Part shown: positions 29,850-38,784 of the stretch, in pieces
How the letters are laid out: the number at the start of each line of letters is the position of its first letter
Numbering within the stretch: position 1 is the first letter of the stretch
NCBI GenBank assembly: GCA_947500645.1
Contig: CANMSD010000001.1
Span: forward strand, 1,178,001 to 1,242,000
Source: an uncultured Erythrobacter sp.
Lineage (GTDB): Bacteria > Pseudomonadota > Alphaproteobacteria > Sphingomonadales > Sphingomonadaceae
Direction: 5' to 3'
DNA length: 64,000 nucleotides
Made by a program: the position numbers and the translations under genes
Notes under the pieces: generated by a model
What the model was told of the DNA's origin: nothing
The model's database searches: none
What the model saw: the letters and a program-made list of their open reading frames with translations, nothing else

Positions 29850-30884
29850 TCAGACGAGCGAACGGCAATCGGCGATCTGCGTGATGCCGCGTTTGCCATT
29901 GTCGTCACGGCCAAGCTGCACGATCACATCGATCACACTTGCCGCGTAAGCAATCGTATCGGCACGCGAGAGGCCGATCCCGGTCTGCATCACCATCAGA
30001 GACAGCTGCTCGAGAGCGCCAGTCAGGCTGTTGGCGTGGATTGTCGAGAAGCTGCCAGGATGCCCGGTATTGATAGCGCGCAGGAAGGATACGCTTTCCG
30101 CGCCGCGCAATTCGCCTAACACAATGCGGTCGGGCCGCAGGCGCAAGGCCGCTTGTAGCAATTCATTGGCGGTCACTTTGGCTTCGCCGAGTTCACCTTT
30201 AACCGCGACCAAGCCGACCGCATTCTCGCCGGGAAATTTCAGTTCCGGCGTATCTTCAACGAGCACGACGCGCTCTTCGCTTGGGATTTCGCCGAGCATG
30301 GCGTTGAGGAAGGTCGTCTTGCCGGTGCTGGTTCCGCCAGAGATGAGGATCGTGCGACGATTGCGGATCGCCTCACGCAAATACGCGATCGGCTCGTTCT
30401 GGGCGTCCGGCATCGGCACTTCGCGCTCGCCCTGAAGTGGACCGGTGTCATAGGCATCGAGCGGCAGATCGAGCCGGCGGTGACGGCGAATTGCCATGAC
30501 CCAATGCTTGCGCGAGGCGGGCGGACCGCAGAATTGGATACGCGCGCCGTCGGGCAAGGTCGCACCGAGCAGCGGATGCTCGCGGTTGATGCCTTGATGA
30601 CTGACGCGAGCGACCTGCTCCGCCAGGCGCTGGACAAGCCTGTCGTCAATGTCGCCAGTCTCGATCCGCTTCATGCCCGGATCGGAAGCATCCTCCACCC
30701 AGATCTCGCCCGGCTGGTTGACCATGATTTCGGTCACCGTATCGCGGTCGAGCCAGCGACGGAACGGCGCGAGATAGGCGTCGAGATAGACGCTGCGCTC
30801 ACCCGTGATCGCGGCATCCGACGCACCTTCTCTAGCAGGCGCGGGCGGCGTATCGCTGGTCAGAGGGTGAATGTCGGCGCTCAT
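29850..30884 (-). CDS. virB11: Type IV secretion ATPase VirB11
   Basis: 344 aa; ILISGGTSTGKTTFLNAMLGEIPSEERVVLVEDTPEL, LRLRPDRIVLGELRGAESVSFLRAINTGHPGSFSTIHAN. Confidence 0.95.
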   Translation of the reverse strand: MSADIHPLTSDTPPAPAREGASDAAITGERSVYLDAYLAPFRRWLDRDTVTEIMVNQPGEIWVEDASDPGMKRIETGDIDDRLVQRLAEQVARVSHQGINREHPLLGATLPDGARIQFCGPPASRKHWVMAIRRHRRLDLPLDAYDTGPLQGEREVPMPDAQNEPIAYLREAIRNRRTILISGGTSTGKTTFLNAMLGEIPSEERVVLVEDTPELKFPGENAVGLVAVKGELGEAKVTANELLQAALRLRPDRIVLGELRGAESVSFLRAINTGHPGSFSTIHANSLTGALEQLSLMVMQTGIGLSRADTIAYAASVIDVIVQLGRDDNGKRGITQIADCRSLV

Positions 30885-30903
30885 ATCCAGTCTGCTAGCG
30901 GGC

Positions 30904-32043
30904 TCAGTTTACCTGGCTGAAATCGAGATCGCGCGCAGTGAACACACGGATCGGCTCGCCCATTTTTACTCGGATCGTCGGGCTGATATTGCCGTCCTGC
31001 TGCGCGGCGATGCTGGCAGCGCTCTGCCCTGCTCCCCCGAGCACAACCGATGCTCCGCCAGTACCGATAGCGGACAGACCGCCAACGACGGACAGCAGCA
31101 TGGCCGAACCGAAGCGGCGGAAGAAGTGGTTGTTCACATCGCCCTCAAGCCCGGTCGTGCCGTCAAAGGCTACCGCAGGGGACGCGATGTTGACCGAAGC
31201 TCCATCCGGACGGATCAGGCGGGTCCAGATCACATAGGCGCGCTTCTGGCCTTGCTGCACGCCGGACTGGTACTGGCCAACCAGACGCGAGCTGCGCGGG
31301 ACGAGAACCTTCGTCCCGTCGAAGCTGCGCACGTCCTGACTCACGACCGCGCGGACAAAACCCGGAACGTCCGTATCGATAGCGGTTTCGAGAATTGCAG
31401 GAATCAAAGTGCCTTGCGTGACAGTCGTGGTCGGATTGACCATCGCCTGAGCGCGCGCCGGAGCGCCGCCGACGCCGCCGACGCGGGTGGCAAAGTCATT
31501 GGCAGAGCCGCCGGCCCCGCTTGGATTGGTGTTGGCAGCCGATGTAACGGCCGCTGCCATTGCCGGACCAGTAGCGAGCGCTCCACCCGCCGCAGTGCTC
31601 GCATCGAACACCATTGTCGGGCTGGCATAAGGGTTGGTCGCCGGGCCCACTACACGGTTGGGATTGGTCGAATAGATCGGCGCGGGTGCGGGATCTGGGC
31701 GAGGAGCTGTAGCCGGCTCGACCTGCGCGACGTTAACGGGGGTCGCTGGAGCGGGCGCAGCAGCCGGTGGCGGCGTAACAGCTGCATTGCCGACCGAGTC
31801 GGATGGCGCGACGCGGGCCGCATTCATGCTCCACAGCGTGACCGCTCCAAGGCCGAAGACAATCGCCACGCCAGCAGCGAGGCCCAGCCCATCGGACTTT
31901 GTTTTGCGATCGACCACGGCCGGGAAGCCATTGCGGCTCGCAAGATCGATGATCTCGGCGGATTCGCGCTCACGCGGATCGCCTTCATCGGTGGAACTAG
32001 CGGCACCCTTCTTGGGCGGCATACGCATGGCTAGGCGCATCAC
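30904..32043 (-). CDS. virB10: VirB10/TrbI-family T4SS protein
   Basis: 379 aa; N-terminal TM, proline-rich linker, VTQGTLIPAILETAIDTDVPGFVRAVVSQDVRSFDGTKVLVPRSSRLVGQYQSG. Confidence 0.93.
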   Translation of the reverse strand: MMRLAMRMPPKKGAASSTDEGDPRERESAEIIDLASRNGFPAVVDRKTKSDGLGLAAGVAIVFGLGAVTLWSMNAARVAPSDSVGNAAVTPPPAAAPAPATPVNVAQVEPATAPRPDPAPAPIYSTNPNRVVGPATNPYASPTMVFDASTAAGGALATGPAMAAAVTSAANTNPSGAGGSANDFATRVGGVGGAPARAQAMVNPTTTVTQGTLIPAILETAIDTDVPGFVRAVVSQDVRSFDGTKVLVPRSSRLVGQYQSGVQQGQKRAYVIWTRLIRPDGASVNIASPAVAFDGTTGLEGDVNNHFFRRFGSAMLLSVVGGLSAIGTGGASVVLGGAGQSAASIAAQQDGNISPTIRVKMGEPIRVFTARDLDFSQVN

Positions 32044-32867
32044 TTCACCTCCGTTTTGGCAACAAGGTTTCTACGGGCAGCGTCGCCGCTGCTGGGATCA
32101 AGACTGACCGAGCGGATCGGCCCGGTATTGGTCAACGTCGCGGACTCTCTCCCCGAGCGTAAGATTATCTGCGTGGGAACGCCTTCAACCAGCACCGTGT
32201 CGCCGCGAACAGTGAAATTGACGGGGCCCAAATCGCCCTTGTGGTTGGATACGAGGATAACCGGGATTGTCGTTCCCGATGCCCAGGTCAGGAAGGTCGT
32301 TTCACCATCGTCATAAGTGCGCTGCGGAATAAGCTCTTTGTCGCCCTCGGTCGCCCAGGAGAAATTGAGCTTGTCAGGATCGGCGACGGCAAATGGATCG
32401 TTGGCGGCGGCAAGCTCGGTCGCATTGGCGCGTTCGCGAGCCTCCTCTTCTGCCCTAGCGAGCCGCTCCGCTTCCTCGGCAGCCTCTGCCTTGGGATAGC
32501 TGAATTGCAACACGTAGAGCGGCTTGTTCCTTGGGCTGGAGACGAGATCGAACAAATAGGTCCGCTTGTTCGTCACCACGGTCATATTGGTCGAAGCAGT
32601 GGGCGTGAGCGGCTTCACGAACAGCAGGTTCGCACGCTTGTTCGGCGTCACCTGCCAAGCCTGACTATCGCCGATTGCTACGTTCTCTATCGACTCGTCT
32701 TCGCGGAATTTGATCGTCGCCTGCACCTTGGGCTTGCCGTCGATGCGGACAACTTGCGCCTCGTCATAGACAACGGTCACCAGACGCGAATCCTGCGCCA
32801 TTGCAGGTGCGCTGAGGGCCAGTACCAAGGCAGCGAGCGGGAGCCGGATATTCGGCGCGCGGGTCAT
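32040..32867 (-). CDS. virB9: VirB9/TrbG-family T4SS protein
   Basis: 275 aa; signal peptide, VVTNKRTYLFDL, NFSWATEGDKELIPQRTYDDGETTFLTW. Confidence 0.92.
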   Translation of the reverse strand: MTRAPNIRLPLAALVLALSAPAMAQDSRLVTVVYDEAQVVRIDGKPKVQATIKFREDESIENVAIGDSQAWQVTPNKRANLLFVKPLTPTASTNMTVVTNKRTYLFDLVSSPRNKPLYVLQFSYPKAEAAEEAERLARAEEEARERANATELAAANDPFAVADPDKLNFSWATEGDKELIPQRTYDDGETTFLTWASGTTIPVILVSNHKGDLGPVNFTVRGDTVLVEGVPTQIILRSGRESATLTNTGPIRSVSLDPSSGDAARRNLVAKTEVK

Positions 32868-34036
32868 TTTCGTGTCTCCGTTTTACGCGAACCTGCGGGT
32901 CGGAAGCGATTACCGATCCCGCGCGTGCGTGAAGTTGATGGGCCAAGCGGCGCAGTTTGCGCGCCGCCGCCTGAACTGGTTGCGAACACCTTTGTCTGGC
33001 GCACGGTGCCACCGCCGCTCGCGGGTCCGATATCGTTCGCCGCTGTCACCGTAGTGATAGTCGGCATGTCGATCCGGCGCTGCGTTGCCACCGGCGACGT
33101 TTGAGCCGCGCGATTGTCCACCACGGCGGCCTGCGCAGGCGCAGCGGGCGGCACGGCGGTATCCACGCCTCTGCTGTCTTCCTTGGTCTGAGCGAAACCG
33201 AACACCTGCCAACCGGCGACCATGCTGGAAGCGACCTTCAACACCATGAACATCAATGCGACATGGACCGCGCCTACGAGGAAAAATGCCATCGCCGCCT
33301 GCTGGTCGATCTGATTGGGAACGGCGACCAAAGCGGACAGGATCGGCACCGCAAGTTCGAGCATGATCGAGCCGCCAAGCACCGCGAAAAGCGGGGTCAG
33401 AGCCAACATGACAAGACCCTTTAGCCAGCCAACAAACAGTCCGCGCGTTCCATTGAACAGCGCCATCACGACGAAAATCGGGCCAAGCGCCACCAACAAT
33501 GCCAGACCGATACGAGCTGTCACCAGCAAGCCAACAGTTCCGAGTAGCAGCAGCATAGCGCCCAGCCACATCATCCCGGATGGAGAGAATGCGTCAATAT
33601 CAGTTTGACCGGTGCTTGCCTCTTGCACCGCAAGGAAAACGATATCGAGCTTCGCGGCAAAGGTCTGGGTAGCAGAGCCATCGCTACCCGTGAGCACACC
33701 TGCAAGCCAGTCAGGCCCTCCAACGGCCAGATTCCAGACCACGCTTTGATATGCGACCCAGCTGGTCACAAAGGTCAGCACCAGCCCCACTGTCAAAATG
33801 CGCGGTGTGAGCGCGCGAATGCTCAGGTTGGATCGGCCGATAAGCAAGCTGATCCCGAAGAACGCTACGTAGAGCGTCAGCAGGATCGTCAGCACAGTCG
33901 CCAGCGATCCGCCAGAGGCAAACAGGCGATTGAATGCATCGCCGGTCACTTCGGTCGCAATGCAATCCACCGCCGTCAGAGCGGCGGCGACGCCAGTGCC
34001 CAGTTCTTCGGCAACAAGATCGCAATTGGCGGTCAT
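32864..34036 (-). CDS. virB6: VirB6/TrbL-family T4SS membrane protein
   Basis: 390 aa polytopic; between virB4 and virB9; LTLYVAFFGISLLIGRSNLSIRALTPRILTVGLVLTF. Confidence 0.88.
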   Translation of the reverse strand: MTANCDLVAEELGTGVAAALTAVDCIATEVTGDAFNRLFASGGSLATVLTILLTLYVAFFGISLLIGRSNLSIRALTPRILTVGLVLTFVTSWVAYQSVVWNLAVGGPDWLAGVLTGSDGSATQTFAAKLDIVFLAVQEASTGQTDIDAFSPSGMMWLGAMLLLLGTVGLLVTARIGLALLVALGPIFVVMALFNGTRGLFVGWLKGLVMLALTPLFAVLGGSIMLELAVPILSALVAVPNQIDQQAAMAFFLVGAVHVALMFMVLKVASSMVAGWQVFGFAQTKEDSRGVDTAVPPAAPAQAAVVDNRAAQTSPVATQRRIDMPTITTVTAANDIGPASGGGTVRQTKVFATSSGGGAQTAPLGPSTSRTRGIGNRFRPAGSRKTETRK

Positions 34037-36483
34037 TCAGCCGCCTGCCATACCGGGAGCGGAATGCCGTCTTCGTCAACCTCGCCAACGGCATCGGGCC
34101 AAGGACGATTGGTGAGCGCGGGGAACCAGTCCGCCGGCCTGTCACCCACCGCCTCACGCAGCAGATCGAGCCGACGCACCGAACCTTCGCGGCCCGAGAG
34201 AACAGTCAGCACTTCCGGTGCACCGGAAAGATCGAGGCGCACCACAACGCTGGCATCGGGCTGCCGCACAAGGAAGCAGCGCGAATGCGCAGGCAGAGTG
34301 CGGATCAGCGCGAGCTCATGATCGGTCAGACCGAAGCCATCGCAATAATCCTCTGGCCGCGCGCGGCTATTGGGCATAAAAATCATCGTCGCGGTTTGTT
34401 CAACCAGAGCGGTCGAAATGCGGCTTTCGAGCGCATCGGCGGCGGATTGTGTGGCAAACCCGACCAGCGCATTGCGTTTACGCAAAGTCTTCAGCCAGTC
34501 GCGGATGCGCGCGGCAAAGACCTCATCGTCGAGCGCCTTCCATCCCTCGTCGATCAGGATCATGGTCGGCTGACCGTCCAGACGCTCATCGATGCGGTGG
34601 AACAGATACATCATTGTCGGCGTGCGCAGCCGAGGGTTCTCAAGCAGAGCGGTCATGTCGAAGCCGAGCACACGCTGTCCAAGGTCAAGCTTGTCCTGCT
34701 CATTGTCGAACAGCCAGGCATATTCACCGCCCTGCTCGCCACTCGTACCGATCCAAGCCGAAAGCCGGTCTGCAAGATCGCCCGGTTCAGGTCGTTTGGC
34801 TCCAGCGAGCAACTCCTTGAAATGGCGAAGACGACGCAGGCCTGCGTCATTCGAATAAGCGGCATCGACAGCGGCGCTGATGGTCGCAAATTCTTCAGGC
34901 CCGTCCGCGTTGAGCAATACCGCCAGCCAATCGCGCAGAAATGCCTTGTTGGTCGGCGTGTCAGGCAGAGATAGCGGGTTGAAGCCCGTCGGCTCGCCCG
35001 CGCTGATCCGATCGTAGCGCCCGCCAATGCCGCGCACGAACAGCTCCGCGCCGCGATCCTTGTCGAACAGGATGGTGCGAGGGCTGAACTTCTGCGCCTG
35101 AGCCGCAAGGAAATTCATCACCACGGTCTTACCCGAACCCGATGGTCCGATGACCGAGAAATTGCCCAGATCGCCGTGGTGGAAATTGAAGAAAAATGGG
35201 GTCGCGCTGGTCGTCTCCAGCAAGGTGACGGCATCGCCCCAATGGTTGCCGCTGGCCTGCCCCAGAGCAAAGCCATGGAAGCTGCCGAAGCTCGCCATAT
35301 TGGCGGAGGAAATCAGCGCGCGGCGCACGATGTATTCCTCATTGCCAGGAAATTGTGCCCAGAAGGCTGGTTCGAGATTGGTGTCCTCGCGCACGGCAAT
35401 CGCACCGGTATCGGCCAGAGCCGCGCCACAAGCAGCCGTCGCCTCGTCCAACCGGTCTAGGCTGCGCTCGCGCACCAACACTGTCAGGTGATGATCGCCA
35501 AAGCCGACTGCGCCGTTACCGAGCGCATCGCGAGCAGCCAACATATCGGCTCGCTCCGCTGCGGCATCCTCGTCAACCGAACGCGAACGCCGTAGAGCGA
35601 GATCAATCCGCTCGCGCGCGGTGGTGCGCTCGTTCGGCGCGTAGCTTTCCGTCACGATCATCTCGTAGGGCAGGCGCAGCAGCCCATCGAGTAGACCGGG
35701 AGAAGTCGCTTCGGGATAGTCCTTCAGACCCAGGATCGCGGAGAAATCGGGCTGACCCGACCCGCGCTGCTCCATCGCATCGATGCCAAAGCTGGCGCGG
35801 CGATAGGGCAGCATATGGCCGATATCAGTATCTTCATGCGGACGGCGAACCGGGCGCATCTCGCCATTGTAGAGCGCGGAAAGCAGCTCGAGCATTTCAG
35901 AATTCGTGCCGTCGCTGTCAGGCACATCGTAATCCGCCAGGACGCTCGCACCGTAGGCCGACAGCGAGGCAACGAGGCCGGTGGCCGCCGATTTGAGGCT
36001 GCGTACATCCTTGGGGTCGGCTTCCAGCTCTCTTTGCCCGGTGCGGCTCCACATCTTGGAAAAACGCTCAGCCAGACCGGCCTTGCCGCGCGCCGGGCGG
36101 CGGATGAGAGTCACGAACTGGTCGTTGATGAACAGCGAGCCGCCAGCAAGACGCTCTTTCCAGCGCGCGTCGATGTGGCGTGAAAGCGGATCGTCAAATT
36201 CTGCGTCCAGATCAACCTCGACCTGGCGGCGGATGACATGATGATAGAGCACGAAGCGCGCATCGAGCGTCGAGCGCAGCATAACCTCGCGGGTGGCCGC
36301 ATGGGCGTTGAGCGCGTCGGAATCCTCGGTTTCGAACAGCAGGCCGGGAACCTGGATTGCAGTCATCACCGAGCCATCGCGCAGCAGCACGGTGCTTTCG
36401 TCAACCAGCCGCGCATAGGGCAGCCGATCGCCAGCAAGCGCTTCCTTCGCGCTCCAGCTTGCTGCTCCAATCCATTTGACCAT
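34033..36483 (-). CDS. virB4: VirB4-family T4SS ATPase
   Basis: 816 aa; SVIGPSGSGKTVVMNFLAAQAQKFSPRTILFDKDRGAELFVRGIGG, MILIDEGWKALDDEVF. Confidence 0.96.
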   Translation of the reverse strand: MVKWIGAASWSAKEALAGDRLPYARLVDESTVLLRDGSVMTAIQVPGLLFETEDSDALNAHAATREVMLRSTLDARFVLYHHVIRRQVEVDLDAEFDDPLSRHIDARWKERLAGGSLFINDQFVTLIRRPARGKAGLAERFSKMWSRTGQRELEADPKDVRSLKSAATGLVASLSAYGASVLADYDVPDSDGTNSEMLELLSALYNGEMRPVRRPHEDTDIGHMLPYRRASFGIDAMEQRGSGQPDFSAILGLKDYPEATSPGLLDGLLRLPYEMIVTESYAPNERTTARERIDLALRRSRSVDEDAAAERADMLAARDALGNGAVGFGDHHLTVLVRERSLDRLDEATAACGAALADTGAIAVREDTNLEPAFWAQFPGNEEYIVRRALISSANMASFGSFHGFALGQASGNHWGDAVTLLETTSATPFFFNFHHGDLGNFSVIGPSGSGKTVVMNFLAAQAQKFSPRTILFDKDRGAELFVRGIGGRYDRISAGEPTGFNPLSLPDTPTNKAFLRDWLAVLLNADGPEEFATISAAVDAAYSNDAGLRRLRHFKELLAGAKRPEPGDLADRLSAWIGTSGEQGGEYAWLFDNEQDKLDLGQRVLGFDMTALLENPRLRTPTMMYLFHRIDERLDGQPTMILIDEGWKALDDEVFAARIRDWLKTLRKRNALVGFATQSAADALESRISTALVEQTATMIFMPNSRARPEDYCDGFGLTDHELALIRTLPAHSRCFLVRQPDASVVVRLDLSGAPEVLTVLSGREGSVRRLDLLREAVGDRPADWFPALTNRPWPDAVGEVDEDGIPLPVWQAAE

Positions 36484-36505
36484 ATCAGGCCCTCCTTAGC
36501 AGGCC

Positions 36506-36790
36506 TTAGACGGCGTAGCTGTTACAGCCCCACCGCTTGTAATTCCGCACGCGCGGACATTTGGACACTTTGGTAATCCAGAGATCGAAAATGCGCGGCT
36601 CTCGCAGCGACGAAAAATAGCCGATTACGTGCACGACGAGCGGCACGATCATGATCCACCAGTTTTTCAGAATCAGAAACGCAATCGTCGTCACCATCAG
36701 ATTGATGATGAAGAAATTCATCGTCACGCCCGCAAACATTTGTGGACGGGTCAGTGCGCGATGAACCGGATGGCGAACGAGATTGCTCAT
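36506..36790 (-). CDS. virB3: VirB3-family T4SS protein
   Basis: 94 aa; HPVHRALTRPQMFAGVTMNFFIINLMVTTIAFLILKNWW. Confidence 0.9.
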   Translation of the reverse strand: MSNLVRHPVHRALTRPQMFAGVTMNFFIINLMVTTIAFLILKNWWIMIVPLVVHVIGYFSSLREPRIFDLWITKVSKCPRVRNYKRWGCNSYAV

Positions 36791-36799
36791 TGTCTTACC

Positions 36800-37135
36800 T
36801 TAGGCCGCAGCCGATTGAATGCCGGCAACGATGGTCGAGGCACCGAACAGGATGAAGACGCCGATGATCACGGTCGCGCCAAAGCGCCAGTTCATCCGGC
36901 CCGTCAACATCATGAAACCGACAGCCGCAACCGCCATCACAGCGATTGCAGTCGCCACGTTACCCAGCAGCGTACCTTGCAGCCAGCCGAGCGCCGCCAC
37001 AATCGGGCCAGACCCTTGCGGATCGGCCTGCTGCGCGTTCGCAGCAACCGGTGCCATCAGCACTGCAAAGAATGCGGCGATCCGGGCCATCATCAGAGCA
37101 GGCATTCGAAAAAGTGACGACATTGAAATTCCCAT
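36800..37135 (-). CDS. virB2: VirB2-family T4SS pilin-like protein
   Basis: 111 aa; signal peptide ending ANAQQ, two TM segments, position before virB3. Confidence 0.88.
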   Translation of the reverse strand: MGISMSSLFRMPALMMARIAAFFAVLMAPVAANAQQADPQGSGPIVAALGWLQGTLLGNVATAIAVMAVAAVGFMMLTGRMNWRFGATVIIGVFILFGASTIVAGIQSAAA

Positions 37136-37174
37136 TGATGTTCTACTTAGTGTCCAAGATATCTGAATACGGCG

Positions 37175-37822
37175 CTATTGCACATAAGGTTGCGCCGCCG
37201 GGCGAGAATGACCAGCCAGACGGCCCATGATGGCCGCCACATATTGCTTGGTCTCGCGGATGTTCGGAATGCCGTTGGCGCGCTGAACCCGGCCTGGCCC
37301 GGCGTTGTACGCCGCCAGAGCCTTCTCCAGATCGCCGTCAAAACGATCTAGCTGTTCACGCAAATAGCGTGCGCCGCCTTCCAGGTTTTGCAACGGATCA
37401 TCGGGATCGACGCCAAGATATCGCGCGGTGCCAGGCATCAACTGAGCCAGCCCGCGCGCGCCAGCATGCGAAACTGCGTTCGCGCGCCAGCGGCTTTCCT
37501 GCCAGACGAGCGCCTCCAGCAACGAAGGGCTAAGGTCGAAACGAACGGACAATTCCTGGATCTTCGCTGCGTAAACTTCCGGTACGCCCGCGGCATGTTG
37601 CGCAGGATCGCCAACGATCTCTTCCGGTACGATCATGCCATCGAGTTCAACGATTTCGGCGGCGCCTTGCGCGCCCGTAACCGGAGTGACGGCGAGCGCC
37701 TGCTCACCCGCAATCCAGCGCGCACCATCAGCATCCACTTCCATGACGTCAGCCTTTACCGGGCAGGCAAGCAAAGCTGCCATGGCAATGACACCGCCAA
37801 ATCCCGTGCGCACGAGAATCAT
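37175..37822 (-). CDS. virB1: Lytic transglycosylase (VirB1-like)
   Basis: 215 aa; ALVWQESRWRANAVSHAGARGLAQLMPGTARYLGVDPDDPLQNLEGGARYLREQL SLT fold. Confidence 0.92.
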   Translation of the reverse strand: MILVRTGFGGVIAMAALLACPVKADVMEVDADGARWIAGEQALAVTPVTGAQGAAEIVELDGMIVPEEIVGDPAQHAAGVPEVYAAKIQELSVRFDLSPSLLEALVWQESRWRANAVSHAGARGLAQLMPGTARYLGVDPDDPLQNLEGGARYLREQLDRFDGDLEKALAAYNAGPGRVQRANGIPNIRETKQYVAAIMGRLAGHSRPAAQPYVQ

Positions 37823-38054
37823 TGAACCCTCCGTTCAGGCCCCCTTGCTTATCCTAAATGACAAGTGGGTGACATTACGCTCAACCTACACGCATGACGC
37901 CGAAGTATTGCATAGCAGTTAAAGTTAATGCGTATGATTAAGCCGATTGTAGGGTTTACTGCAAATCTGGTGCACCCCCGCGCCCATTGGGAGCGGAGGA
38001 ATTGCGCCGAAACGTTTGATTAAATGGGTGAGCTACACCGCCCTGAATGCGCCC

Positions 38055-38453
38055 CTAGCGCCGCAATGTGACGCGATTGGCGGTGCGCATGGTCGGTTGC
38101 GCCGAAAATTCGCCTTGATCAAGCATCCGGAGAGCCTTGCGAGCAAGCCGGCGCGAGTCGGTCAATTGCCCGTCTGCCGTCTCAAGCTCCATCGGACTAT
38201 TCCTGGTGAGTGCGGCGTTGAATAGATAGCGAGCCCGCTCCGCATCCCCTTCGCGCGCATAGGCAATGCCGAGATTTATCAGTTGTGCCGGATCGTGAGC
38301 GCGCCGCGCCTCAAGCTCGGCAATCGCATCGGCGTTGCGACCTTGCGCGAGTGTCTCCGCGCCCAAATCTGCCTCTGCCTGCATTGCTGCAGATCCCGAG
38401 CCGACAGGCGATGTCGCAAGCAATGCGGCTGAAACTGCGGTGACGATGAGCAT
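38055..38453 (-). CDS. Secreted TPR-like protein
   Basis: 132 aa; signal peptide, ADAIAELEARRAHDPAQLINLGIAYAREGDAERARYLFNAAL. Confidence 0.7.
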   Translation of the reverse strand: MLIVTAVSAALLATSPVGSGSAAMQAEADLGAETLAQGRNADAIAELEARRAHDPAQLINLGIAYAREGDAERARYLFNAALTRNSPMELETADGQLTDSRRLARKALRMLDQGEFSAQPTMRTANRVTLRR

Positions 38454-38629
38454 CGATACTCTCCCTATATCTTGAGGAGATAATGCCGCATGATTTTTTC
38501 AGCTGCAACAAAACTGTAGCATTGTCATTTTTTGGTAGCGTAATGTCAGCAGTGGATTGTTTTTGCTGCATTTCACGATTGTAACAAAACGGCATTATTG
38601 CAGAATACAGCCCCAAGAGACGGTCACAT

Positions 38630-38647
38630 TTGTCACCCTTCAGTCAT
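38630..38647 (+). promoter_or_regulatory. Candidate Pho-box-like direct repeat
   Basis: TTGTCAC-CCTT-CAGTCAT resembles CTGTCAT-N4-CTGTCAT (11-nt spacing); a further CTGTCAT at 38700-38706. Confidence 0.4.
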
Positions 38648-38784
38648 AGTAACGCAATTGCCATTAATCCGTAATTCGACCGTAATTTGGGAAGCAAATC
38701 TGTCATAGGCGAACCCTAGCGGACTCCTCGAGCGCTCTTCCCGCGCTCAATCGATTCTCGGTTTTTTTGAGGGGACCGCTCGCT

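Noticed and set aside
29850-37822. T4SS as an integrative conjugative element
   Set aside because: No relaxase, VirD4, integrase, replication gene or flanking direct repeats seen in the window; flanked by housekeeping-type genes.
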